From Pirellulales bacterium (GTDB lineage: Bacteria; Planctomycetota; Planctomycetia; Pirellulales; JAEUIK01): a stretch of 64,000 bases of DNA. The stretch covers positions 1 through 64,000 of the forward strand of contig JAHBXR010000001.1 in assembly GCA_019636335.1 (NCBI GenBank), read 5' to 3'. This document shows, piece after piece, positions 33,369 through 41,051 of this stretch (the stretch's first letter is position 1; the number at the start of each line of letters is the position of its first letter). Below the pieces are notes generated by a model. That model was not told where the DNA came from. It did no database searches and saw nothing but the letters and a program-made list of their open reading frames with translations. Both the position numbers and the translations under genes were made by a program.

Positions 33369-34724
33369 TTAGTGCAAACTGACCACCTGGAGCGCCGGGA
33401 CCGGATCGGTCACCAGGTAGCCGGTGGGATTCGTACGCTTGATATAGTCTTCGAACTCGTCGCGGAACTTGCGAATGGCATTCTTGATCGGCCAGGCGGC
33501 GCCGTCGGCGAGGCCGCAGATCGTCGTGCCGGGGATGATGCCGATCGTGTCGCCGATTTCGAGCAACAGATCGAGATCGCGCAAGCGCCCCTTGCCCGCC
33601 TTGATCCGCGCTAGCATGCGCACGCTCCACTCCGTGCCTTCGCGGCAGGGGGTGCATTGTCCGCAACTCTCGTGGGCGAAGAAGCGGCAACTGTTGTAGA
33701 GGAAGTCGACCATGCTGACCGTCTCGTCCATGACGACGACGGCGGCCGTGCCGAGCCCCAGGCAGCCGACCTTGCCCGGTCCGGCAAAATCGAGGGGTGT
33801 GTCGAGTTCGGCCTCGGTCAACAGCCCCATGCTGATGCCGCCGGGGATGGCGGCCTTCGCGCGGCGTCCCTTCCAGACGCCGCCGCCGTACTCGTCGATC
33901 AATTGGCGGCAGGTGATGCCCAGCGGCGCCTCGTAGCAGCCGGGGCGTTCGACGTGACCGCTCAGGCAGTAGAGCTTCGGCCCGTAGCTGCCGGGATCGC
34001 GCGAGTTCTTCGGATCGGCCGGCACGCCGATCGACTTGAACCAGTCGACGCCGCGCTGGGCGATCTGCTTCACGCAGCAGACCGTCTCGATATTGTTCAC
34101 CACCGTCGGCTTGCGGAAGACCCCTTCGACCGCCGGGAAAGGCGGCTTGATGCGCGGCCAGGCCCGCTTGCCCTCGAGGCTTTCGATCAGCCCGGTCTCT
34201 TCGCCGCAGATATAGGCGGCCGCCCCACGGTGCAGATAGATATCGAGGGAGAAGTCGGAGCCTTGGATGTTTTTGCCGAGATAGCCGGCGGCGTAGGCCT
34301 CGTCGATCGCCCCCTGCAGACGTTCGTACGACAGCGGGTACTCGTACCGCAGATAGATATAGGCGGTCGTGGCGCGCGTGGCGAACGAACTGAGAATGAT
34401 GCCTTCGATCACCTGATGGGGGTCTTCTTCCATCAGCACGCGATTGTTGAACGTGCCCGGCTCGCTCTCGTCGGCGTTGATGCACATGTAGATCGGGCCG
34501 GGGTGTCCCTTCGGCAGGAAGGTCCACTTGAGCCCGGTGGGGAAACCGGCGCCGCCGCGCCCGCGCAGATTGCTCGACTTCACCAGTTCGGTGAAGGCCA
34601 CAGGGTCCATCTCGGCCAGCACGCGGCGCAGCGCCTGATAGCCGCCGGTCGATTCGTAGACCGACAGCCGATGGCTGTTCTCGCGATCGATGTTCGCCAG
34701 CAGTACTGGCTCGAAGCGTGCCAC
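33369..34724 (-). CDS. nuoF: NADH-quinone oxidoreductase subunit F
   Basis: This 451-residue flavoprotein oxidises NADH. The NADH/FMN-binding segments are LRGRGGAGFPTGLKW near residue 54-68 and YICGEETGLIESLEG near 175. The cluster N3 motif is SCGQCTPCREG near 350, with a distal Cys in IIPGTTICGLADGAAW near 395. It follows nuoE after six bases and precedes nuoG by 26. It is part of the cytoplasmic dehydrogenase module with NuoE and NuoG. Confidence 0.96.
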   Translation of the reverse strand: MARFEPVLLANIDRENSHRLSVYESTGGYQALRRVLAEMDPVAFTELVKSSNLRGRGGAGFPTGLKWTFLPKGHPGPIYMCINADESEPGTFNNRVLMEEDPHQVIEGIILSSFATRATTAYIYLRYEYPLSYERLQGAIDEAYAAGYLGKNIQGSDFSLDIYLHRGAAAYICGEETGLIESLEGKRAWPRIKPPFPAVEGVFRKPTVVNNIETVCCVKQIAQRGVDWFKSIGVPADPKNSRDPGSYGPKLYCLSGHVERPGCYEAPLGITCRQLIDEYGGGVWKGRRAKAAIPGGISMGLLTEAELDTPLDFAGPGKVGCLGLGTAAVVVMDETVSMVDFLYNSCRFFAHESCGQCTPCREGTEWSVRMLARIKAGKGRLRDLDLLLEIGDTIGIIPGTTICGLADGAAWPIKNAIRKFRDEFEDYIKRTNPTGYLVTDPVPALQVVSLH

Positions 34725-34730
34725 GCGCGA

Positions 34731-35216
34731 TTACTCCAACGCCGCGAGAAACTCGTCGGCCGATTCCGGGGTGAGATTCTTGTGCAACGTGCGACCGGCG
34801 AGCATGCAGGGAGCAAACTCGCAGGCGCCCAGGCATTCGCCAAACTCGAGCGTCAGCTTGCCGTCGGCCGTGGTTTGGCCCGGCTGCACCCCCGCCTGAT
34901 GGCAAAGATGTTCGAGGATCTCCTCGCCGCCACGCAGCGCACAACTGATCGAGCGACAGACCCAGGCCCGCGTCCGACCGTGCGGCTGGTCTTGCTTGAA
35001 GAAGCCGTAGAACGTCAGCGTGTCCTGCACCTCGGCCGGGGCGAGGCCGAGCAGTTCGGCCACTTCTTCCACCGCCCGTAGCGGCACGTAGCGCAAGTGC
35101 TCGTTCACGATGTGCAACGCCGGCAGGGTCACTGCCCGCCGCGTCGGATAGCGCGGGAAGTACGCCTTGATCTCGGCGATCATCTCATCGGTCAGGATGC
35201 GGGATTCGTTCGGCAT
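34731..35216 (-). CDS. nuoE: NADH-quinone oxidoreductase subunit E
   Basis: This 161-residue thioredoxin-like subunit carries the 2Fe-2S cluster N1a through CRSISC near residue 87 and ECLGACEFAPC near 127 (CxxxxC and CxxxC). The N-terminal helical part (ALHIVNEHLRYVPLRAVEEVAELLG) contacts NuoF. The length is typical. A repeat hairpin lies in the 68-base gap between it and nuoD, the only large gap within the operon. Confidence 0.95.
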   Translation of the reverse strand: MPNESRILTDEMIAEIKAYFPRYPTRRAVTLPALHIVNEHLRYVPLRAVEEVAELLGLAPAEVQDTLTFYGFFKQDQPHGRTRAWVCRSISCALRGGEEILEHLCHQAGVQPGQTTADGKLTLEFGECLGACEFAPCMLAGRTLHKNLTPESADEFLAALE

Positions 35217-35235
35217 CGGTTACGGACTCTTGTAG

Positions 35236-35257
35236 GTCAGGTACGGGCGTACCTGAC
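35236..35257. repeat. Hairpin repeat GTCAGGTAC/GTACCTGAC, copy 2, inside nuo operon
   Basis: Perfect 9-base arms at 35236-35244 and 35249-35257 enclose GGGC. It is the same element as 10291-10311. It sits in the nuoD-nuoE gap and will form a hairpin in the nuo mRNA, where it could affect processing or relative expression. Confidence 0.75.
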
Positions 35258-35284
35258 AACCTTCGATACAAGCCTGTTCTTGGT

Positions 35285-36511
35285 CTATCGATCCAACTCG
35301 GCGGCAATGATGTTCAAGCTGCCCAACACGGCGACCACATCCGACAGGGTGTGACCGCGGATCAGATGCGGGAACACGGCGAAGTGGATGTAAGAAGGGG
35401 GGCGGCAACGGGCGCGGTAGGCGATATCGCGGCCATCCCCCACGACGTAGAAGCCCAACTCGCCGTTCGGGCTCTCGATCGCCGCGTACGATTCTTCGTG
35501 GGGCGTCTCGAAGCCGCGATTGCTCATCTTCAACTCGAAGTGCGAGATCAACCCTTCGATAGTCGAATAGACCATGCGCTTGTCGGGAATGATCGTGCGC
35601 TGCTCGTTCCCCACATTGATCGGACCGGCCGGCAGATTCTCGATCGCCTGCTCGACGATCTTCAAACTCTCGCGCATCTCGGCCATGCGCACGAGATAAC
35701 GGGCAAAGCAATCTCCCGTCGTCGCGGCGCACACCTGGAAGTCGAAATCCGGGTAGGCCAGATAGGGCTCGTCCTTGCGCAGGTCGCGAGCCACGCCGCT
35801 CGCTCGCAAAATGGGGCCCGTGCAACTGCGCGAGAGGGCCTCCTCTTTCGTCAGGATACCCACCCCCTTCGTACGATCGACGAAGATGCGATTGCGATTG
35901 AGCAGTCGCTCCATGTCGTCGAGCGTGCGAGGAAACTCGCGCACGAAGCGCCGCACTTGTTCGATGAACAGCGGCGTGGCATCGTGCAGCAAGCCGCCGA
36001 CGCGGGTGTAGCTCGTCGTGAAGCGGGCTCCGCACAGCGTCTCGAACGCCTCGTAGAGCGTCTCGCGCTGGTTGAACGCGTAGAGGAAGAACGTGAACGC
36101 GCCGGTATCGAGTCCCACGGCCCCGTTGCACAACAGGTGGTCGCTGATACGGGCCAACTCGGCGATGATCGTGCGAATATACTTGCAGCGTGGCGTGATC
36201 TCGAGCCCCAGCAGCTTCTCGACCGCATGATGCCAGGCCACGTTGTTGGCCAGCGGCGAGATGTAATTCATGCGATCGGTCACCGCGACGTATTGGTTGT
36301 AGTCGAGGTGCTCGCCGATCTTCTCGAAGCCCGAGTGCAGGTAGCCGATATCGGGAATCGCGTCGACGACGCGCTCGCCGTCGAGTTTCAGCACGATGCG
36401 CAACGTCGTGTGGGTCGCCGGATGTTGCGGGCCGAAGTTCAACGTCCAGAGATAGTCCTGCTCGGACGTGTGGCCAGACGTTTCGATGGCTTCTTCGAAA
36501 GTATGCGCCAC
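35285..36511 (-). CDS. nuoD: NADH-quinone oxidoreductase subunit D
   Basis: This is the 49-kDa-type subunit that binds quinone with NuoB. Conserved motifs are NFGPQHPATHTTLRIVLKLDGE near residue 25-46 (key words GPQHPATH and LDGE), YVAVTDRMNYISPLANN near 75, a region of EGLISHFELKMS, and the C-terminal DVVAVLGSLNIIAAELDR. I prefer the GTG at 36511, two bases after the nuoC stop with GGAGAG just upstream, giving 408 residues. An ATG at 36559 would add 16 residues and overlap nuoC. Confidence 0.93.
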   Translation of the reverse strand: MAHTFEEAIETSGHTSEQDYLWTLNFGPQHPATHTTLRIVLKLDGERVVDAIPDIGYLHSGFEKIGEHLDYNQYVAVTDRMNYISPLANNVAWHHAVEKLLGLEITPRCKYIRTIIAELARISDHLLCNGAVGLDTGAFTFFLYAFNQRETLYEAFETLCGARFTTSYTRVGGLLHDATPLFIEQVRRFVREFPRTLDDMERLLNRNRIFVDRTKGVGILTKEEALSRSCTGPILRASGVARDLRKDEPYLAYPDFDFQVCAATTGDCFARYLVRMAEMRESLKIVEQAIENLPAGPINVGNEQRTIIPDKRMVYSTIEGLISHFELKMSNRGFETPHEESYAAIESPNGELGFYVVGDGRDIAYRARCRPPSYIHFAVFPHLIRGHTLSDVVAVLGSLNIIAAELDR

Positions 36512-36512
36512 G

Positions 36513-37010
36513 TCAGCTCTCCGCTCGCGTGAGAACGGGGAAGTTGTGACGCTCGCCACGACCCTGCAGCGGGTAGTCTTTCCGCAAGGGGAAGGGGACG
36601 AACTCTTCCGGCATGAGAATGCGCCGCAAGTCGGGATGCCCCTCGAACTGGATGCCGAACATGTCGTACACCTCGCGCTCGAGCCAGTTGGCTCCTTCCC
36701 ACAGCGGCACCGCCGAGGGGACCGTCAGGTCGACTTCTCCCACGTAGCATCGCAACGTGATCCGCTCGTTCGTCTCGCTCTGCGCCAGCAGATAGACGAG
36801 TCCGAAGCGATCGGGTGCGTTGCGGTATTGCAGGTAGTCGACGCAGGTAACGTCGACCAGCAGGTCGAAGTGCCGCGCATCGCGCAACCACTGGAACAGG
36901 GCAAGGAGTTGATCGCGAGGGACGACGACTCGCGTCTCGCCGCGGAACTCGCTCGTGGCGAGGCCCGGGTAGGCGTGCGTCAGGGCGTCGATCGTTTCGG
37001 GCGTGGCCAT
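36513..37010 (-). CDS. nuoC: NADH-quinone oxidoreductase subunit C
   Basis: This 165-residue subunit belongs to the 30-kDa family and bridges the peripheral and membrane arms. The signature region is LEREVYDMFGIQFEGHPDLRRIL near 110-132 (key words EREVYDMFG, HPDLRRIL), followed by FPLRKDYPLQGRGER. It is separate from nuoD, not fused as in E. coli. It begins 59 bases after nuoB. Confidence 0.94.
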   Translation of the reverse strand: MATPETIDALTHAYPGLATSEFRGETRVVVPRDQLLALFQWLRDARHFDLLVDVTCVDYLQYRNAPDRFGLVYLLAQSETNERITLRCYVGEVDLTVPSAVPLWEGANWLEREVYDMFGIQFEGHPDLRRILMPEEFVPFPLRKDYPLQGRGERHNFPVLTRAES

Positions 37011-37069
37011 GCGGGGCGGTGGGCTAAGGCTGGCGGTTGCTTGCTCGCGATAAACTTAATCGTGCGCGC

Positions 37070-37645
37070 TCAGAGTCGATTCGTTTGCGGTTGCGAAGGG
37101 GTGCCGAGCGCCGCGTACGGCGGCAACTCGACCAGGGCGCGTTTCGGCTGCTGGCGCTGACGCAGGCGGAATTCCTCGCCGCCGATCGTCCCTTCGCGCT
37201 GGATCTTGTCCTGCAGGTCGATGATCGCCTGAATCAGTTGCTCGGGACGAGGCGGGCAGCCGGGGACATACATGTCGACCGGAATGAACCGGTCGATCCC
37301 CTGCACCACGGCGTAGGTATCGAAGATGCCCCCCGTCGAGGCACAAGCCCCCATCGAGATGCACCACTTCGGCTCATGCATCTGCTGCCAGATGCGCTGC
37401 AGCACGGGCAACATCTTCATCACCACCCGGCCGGCCACGATCATCAGATCGCACTGGCGAGGCGAAAAGCGAAACACCTCGGCGCCGAAGCGGGCCAGAT
37501 CGTGCTTGCTGGCCCCGGTGGCCATCAACTCGATACCGCAGCAGGCCGTGGCGAAAGGCATCGGCCACAGGCTGTTCTTGCGGCACCAACTGGCCAGCTC
37601 GTCGAGCTTGGTGACGACGACGTTTTCCGGGACCTCTATCGCCAT
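37070..37645 (-). CDS. nuoB: NADH-quinone oxidoreductase subunit B
   Basis: This 191-residue subunit carries the terminal 4Fe-4S cluster N2, which reduces quinone. Ligands are the tandem Cys in [12 protein letters not shown] near residue 35, Cys in [10 protein letters not shown] near 95, and Cys in [10 protein letters not shown] near 130. I chose the ATG at 37645 because AGGGAG lies eight bases upstream; a further in-frame ATG at 37666 would add seven residues. It overlaps the end of nuoA by about ten bases. The last 25 residues are Gln/Arg/Pro-rich. Confidence 0.95.
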   Translation of the reverse strand: MAIEVPENVVVTKLDELASWCRKNSLWPMPFATACCGIELMATGASKHDLARFGAEVFRFSPRQCDLMIVAGRVVMKMLPVLQRIWQQMHEPKWCISMGACASTGGIFDTYAVVQGIDRFIPVDMYVPGCPPRPEQLIQAIIDLQDKIQREGTIGGEEFRLRQRQQPKRALVELPPYAALGTPSQPQTNRL

Positions 37646-38040
37646 TGGAAAACTCCCTTCCGCCACGCGTAGACAAAGCCCGCCGCCAGCAGGGCGATAA
37701 AGATCATCACTTCGCCGAAGACGAGACCCCGGCTGACGACCAGCCCTTCGGCGACCGCGGCATCGAGCCCAGCCGGATTCCGCGCGGCCACGGCCCAGGG
37801 GTAAAGGAACAACAATTCGACGTCGAAGACCAGGAAGGCGATCGCCACCAGGTGAAAGCGGACGTCGAAACGCCGCCGGGCGTCATGGATCGGGTCCATG
37901 CCGCTCTCGTAGGGCATTTGCTTGACCCGGCCGTCCCGTTTGGGGCCCAGCACCTTGGCGGCGACGAGCATACCGACCGCCAGCAGCGTCCCGGCCAGGA
38001 CGAAGAGCAGGATCGGTACGGCAGCCAGTTTTGTGATCAT
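37636..38040 (-). CDS. nuoA: NADH-quinone oxidoreductase subunit A
   Basis: This 134-residue membrane subunit has three helices and the conserved loop [20 protein letters not shown] near residues 43-62, which lies at the quinone site. The helix with [15 protein letters not shown] follows. It is the first gene of the fourteen-gene operon. A perfect CRP/FNR-type dyad lies about 65 bases upstream of its ATG. Confidence 0.95.
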   Translation of the reverse strand: MITKLAAVPILLFVLAGTLLAVGMLVAAKVLGPKRDGRVKQMPYESGMDPIHDARRRFDVRFHLVAIAFLVFDVELLFLYPWAVAARNPAGLDAAVAEGLVVSRGLVFGEVMIFIALLAAGFVYAWRKGVFQWR

Positions 38041-38087
38041 CGCTTGATCGGCCTCGACGCGATCGCATCCTTGCTAAGGCGTCCCTC

Positions 38088-38123
38088 CGGCCTACTTTGT
38101 GAATCGTTTCACAAAGGGGGCCG
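38088..38123. promoter_or_regulatory. CRP/FNR-type operator upstream of the nuo operon
   Basis: TTTGTGAA (38096-38103) and TTCACAAA (38108-38115) form a perfect dyad, which reads as TGTGA-N6-TCACA, the consensus form of CRP-family sites. CGGCC and GGCCG flank it and extend the symmetry. The centre lies 65 bases upstream of the nuoA ATG. No clear -10 box is visible between the dyad and nuoA. A regulator of the CRP/FNR superfamily is implied but is not encoded in this window. Confidence 0.65.
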
Positions 38124-38227
38124 AAAAGAAGGCCCGACGCCAAGTCGAGCCGCGACGGCATCTTAGCGGGGTGATAGCGAAATGGTCAAGGGTCGCCATT
38201 ATCCCGGAATTGGACGTTTGGCGAGGG

Positions 38228-38322
38228 GGGAGTGGCAAGTGGGCAGTGGTCAGGGGTTAGTGGCCAGTGGTCAGGATTTGGGCGTGGAAGGTGGGCGGTC
38301 GTCAACTGCCCCCTACCCACTA
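38228..38322. repeat. GTGGTCAG-type repeat element downstream of the TPR gene
   Basis: Units of AGTGGTCAG / AGTGGCCAG (38231-38275) are followed by a partly complementary run (AACTGCCCCCTACCCACTAC, 38304-38323), so the element can fold back. It reaches into the stop codon of the TPR gene. A longer element of the same kind fills 62124-62223. Confidence 0.6.
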
Positions 38323-40074
38323 CTCCACCAGCCAGGCCTCGAGCAGCGCTTGCTCGGGCGGGTGGGGACTTTCGCTCGTCTTCAGGCCATAGCGCATCGT
38401 CTCAATCGCGCCGGCTTTGTCTCCATTTTGGTGCAGCACGCGAGCCATATTGAACCAGGCGGTCGAATATTTCGGATCGACTTCGGTCGCACGCCGGAAG
38501 GCGGTCAGGGCCTCCGACCTACGACCTCTTGCCAGTAGCGTCGCGCCCCGGCCATTGTGGGCGGCTGCCAGCCGGGGATCGAGTTCCAGGGCGAGACTGT
38601 ATTCCTGCAACGCTTCGTCGAAGTTGCCCGTCGAGTAAAAGAGCATGCCCAGGGCCGTGTGCGGCTTGGCGGGCTCGTGCGAGTGGGGGATCGACTGGCG
38701 AAACTCTGCAATCGCTCCCGGGAGATCGGGCGGGTCGGCATGCCACAACTCATAGGCGAGCATGGCCCGCACGATATAGGTGCGAGGATTTACCTCGACC
38801 GTGCGGCGGAACAATTCCGTATCGGTCCGCCAATAGGAGGCCTGCCAGGTGCTCAGACCGGCGAGCATCAGCGCGAGTACGCCGAAAGCCCCATACAGAA
38901 GTGCGTGCGAGTGCCGCGCGAGAATCCACGCCACGGCCAGGGAGGGCCCCAGCATCGACACATAATAGACGTAGCGATCGGCCACGGTCGAGTTGCCCTG
39001 ATACGAAAACGGCACGAATCCCAGCACCGGCAGCATGCCGATCACGAAGATTGCCAACGCGCCCAGGTAAACGCGGCGTGCGCGCAGCGCGGCGAGCACG
39101 CCTGCCAAGACGACGGGAAGCAGCCAAGAGACATAGGCGATGCCCGACTCCAGCACGTGGGTCGGGGTACGGCTGTAGCTGATGGCCAAATTCACGGGCA
39201 GCACGAGCTTCCAGAGGTAGAACGCGATCGCGTCTCCCGCGATGAAGGGGCGTTGCCAGACCGGGGGAGGGGTGAAAGGGACTTCGTCCCCCGACTGGAT
39301 CCAGGAGGTCGAGGCGATGGCGATTGCCGCGATCGCCAACCAGGGCCAGAGCACCAACAGCGATTGCCGCCCAGCGCGACCTCGAAAGCAAATATCCAGG
39401 ACCCAGGCGATGCCAGGAAAGACTACCGCCGAGGGTTTCGCCAGCAACGCGATCGCCAGCAGACACGTCGTCGCGAGTTGCAATCGTACGAGCGGCCCTT
39501 TCTCGAGCGCGGGATCTTCCGTCTCGCGCGTATAGAGCCAGATCGCGAGCCAGCCGAACGTGGCGCTAAGCAGTCCTTTGGTCTCCGTCACCCAGGCGAC
39601 CGACTCGACCTGCAAGGGATGCACCGCATAGAGCAGCGCGCCGCACAGAGCCGGGAGATCGGCGCGGATGGTGCGCCGTAAGATGCTCCACACGAGCGCG
39701 ACATTCGCCGCATGGAGCAGCAGGTTGCCGGCATGAAAAACCCCGGGGTGGATCGTGGCAGCATTGCTCTCGTCCGAGGTGGTGGCCAGCCACGATTCCA
39801 AACCCCAGAACGTGTAGGTCACCGGGATGTAGAGCGCGCCGTAGGGTTTGCGCCAGTGATTCCATATACCCTGCCACGAAATGGGATGTAGATTTTTATT
39901 GCCCGGGATATTGAACTCATCGTCCCAGGCAGAAAAATCGTGCCTGAGCGTCTGGCCATACACGAGCGCGACGGCGGCGAGCAGTATCGCCAGGCAGGTG
40001 ACCGAACGACGCAGCGACCGACGCTCTTCCACAAAACGCTCGCCAAGAAAATTCGAAGTCGGGGATGACGGCAC
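38320..40074 (-). CDS. TMTC-like polytopic membrane protein with C-terminal TPR repeats
   Basis: This 584-residue protein has about eleven hydrophobic segments in residues 25-420 and three TPR-like repeats in residues 450-560 (AKPHTALGMLFYSTGNFDEAL; AAAHNGRGATLLARGRRSEAL; STAWFNMARVLHQNGDKAGAI). The extracytoplasmic loop after the first helix has FSAWDDEFNIPGN, an acidic motif as in GT-C glycosyltransferases. The overall layout matches the TMTC and related O-mannosyltransferase-like families. A role in protein glycosylation is a guess from the fold. It lies upstream of the nuo operon on the same strand, but the repeat element and CRP-type site separate them. Confidence 0.75.
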   Translation of the reverse strand: MPSSPTSNFLGERFVEERRSLRRSVTCLAILLAAVALVYGQTLRHDFSAWDDEFNIPGNKNLHPISWQGIWNHWRKPYGALYIPVTYTFWGLESWLATTSDESNAATIHPGVFHAGNLLLHAANVALVWSILRRTIRADLPALCGALLYAVHPLQVESVAWVTETKGLLSATFGWLAIWLYTRETEDPALEKGPLVRLQLATTCLLAIALLAKPSAVVFPGIAWVLDICFRGRAGRQSLLVLWPWLAIAAIAIASTSWIQSGDEVPFTPPPVWQRPFIAGDAIAFYLWKLVLPVNLAISYSRTPTHVLESGIAYVSWLLPVVLAGVLAALRARRVYLGALAIFVIGMLPVLGFVPFSYQGNSTVADRYVYYVSMLGPSLAVAWILARHSHALLYGAFGVLALMLAGLSTWQASYWRTDTELFRRTVEVNPRTYIVRAMLAYELWHADPPDLPGAIAEFRQSIPHSHEPAKPHTALGMLFYSTGNFDEALQEYSLALELDPRLAAAHNGRGATLLARGRRSEALTAFRRATEVDPKYSTAWFNMARVLHQNGDKAGAIETMRYGLKTSESPHPPEQALLEAWLVE

Positions 40075-40193
40075 GATCCACGCGCACGTGGACTCGCGAC
40101 AAAGGGTCGCTGCCTGATATGATACGCCACGCCTGCCGTTCGATGTCTCCCGGCTTGTCTGCTTTCCGAGGATAGCCTACCCGCGAGTGACCC

Positions 40194-40937
40194 GTGCCAG
40201 AGCTGCGTATCTTCGATTCCGTTTCCGACTTCGATCACGCGGCCGCCGAATTGTTCGTCGCGGCGGCCGATGAGGCGATCCGTTTGCGTGGGCGATTCCT
40301 GGTGGCCCTCTCCGGAGGTTCGACGCCCCGCTCGATGTACGCCTTGCTGGCGGCCGAGCAAGCGAGCCATCGGTCGCGCATCGCCTGGCAGAACGTGCAG
40401 GTGTTTTGGGGGGACGAGCGGCATGTCGGTCCGGAAGACCCGCAGAGCAATTATCGCATGACGCGCGAAGCGTTGCTCGATCAGGTGCCCATTCCGCCCG
40501 AGAACATCCACCGGGTGCGGGCCGAAAATCCCGACGCCGCGGCGGCCGCCGCTGATTACGAGGCCGATATTCGCCGCGTCTTCGAGTTGGCGGCGGGCGG
40601 GTTCCCGACGTTCGATCTGGTACTGCTCGGCATGGGGCCCGATGCGCACACGGCGTCGCTGTTTCCAGGCACCGACGTGATTCATGAGTCGGTGAAGCTG
40701 GTTGCGGCCCCTTGGGTCGAGAAGTTCAAGTCGTTTCGCATCACACTGACCCCGCCGGTATTGAACGGGGCGCGGCAGGTGACGTTCATGATTCGAGGCG
40801 AGGACAAGGCCGAGGCGCTGCAGGCCGTGCGGCGCAGCTTGTTCGATCCCGATCGTTATCCCGCGCAGATCATTCGTCCCGCGCAAGGCAAACTCACCTG
40901 GTTGCTCGATCGCGCCGCGGCGCGCTTGATCGACTGA
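40194..40937 (+). CDS. pgl: 6-phosphogluconolactonase
   Basis: This 247-residue enzyme hydrolyses 6-phosphogluconolactone in the oxidative pentose phosphate pathway. It has FLVALSGGSTPRSMYALLA near residue 35-52, the family region VFWGDERHVGPEDPQSNYRMTREALL (key words GDERHVGPEDPQSNY) near 75-90, and LLGMGPDAHTASLFPG near 145-160. The length fits the DevB/SOL family. It starts with GTG and stands alone; no glucose-6-phosphate dehydrogenase gene is next to it. It is divergent from the TPR protein gene. Confidence 0.93.
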   Translation: MPELRIFDSVSDFDHAAAELFVAAADEAIRLRGRFLVALSGGSTPRSMYALLAAEQASHRSRIAWQNVQVFWGDERHVGPEDPQSNYRMTREALLDQVPIPPENIHRVRAENPDAAAAAADYEADIRRVFELAAGGFPTFDLVLLGMGPDAHTASLFPGTDVIHESVKLVAAPWVEKFKSFRITLTPPVLNGARQVTFMIRGEDKAEALQAVRRSLFDPDRYPAQIIRPAQGKLTWLLDRAAARLID

Positions 40938-41051
40938 CGTTCGGTACCCGACAAAAAGTGCCGGGAAAAACTGGACAGCGGCCCCTCGACTGGCCTAGGA
41001 TCAGCGGCTGTTGATCTCGTTCGTTCGATCCACCTAAGGGGGGCACCTTCG

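Noticed and set aside
33343-34944. Upstream extension of the nuoG frame
   Set aside because: The extra 534 residues overlap nuoF in another frame and match nothing; the Met at 33342 begins the ferredoxin domain.
24928-36532. Series of 390-610-residue + strand frames opposite the nuo genes
   Set aside because: All lie antisense to recognised complex I subunits and have the His/Gln/Arg/Glu-rich make-up of shadow frames.
39819-40886. 355-residue minus-strand frame across pgl
   Set aside because: It mixes the antisense of pgl with part of the TPR gene; no motif.
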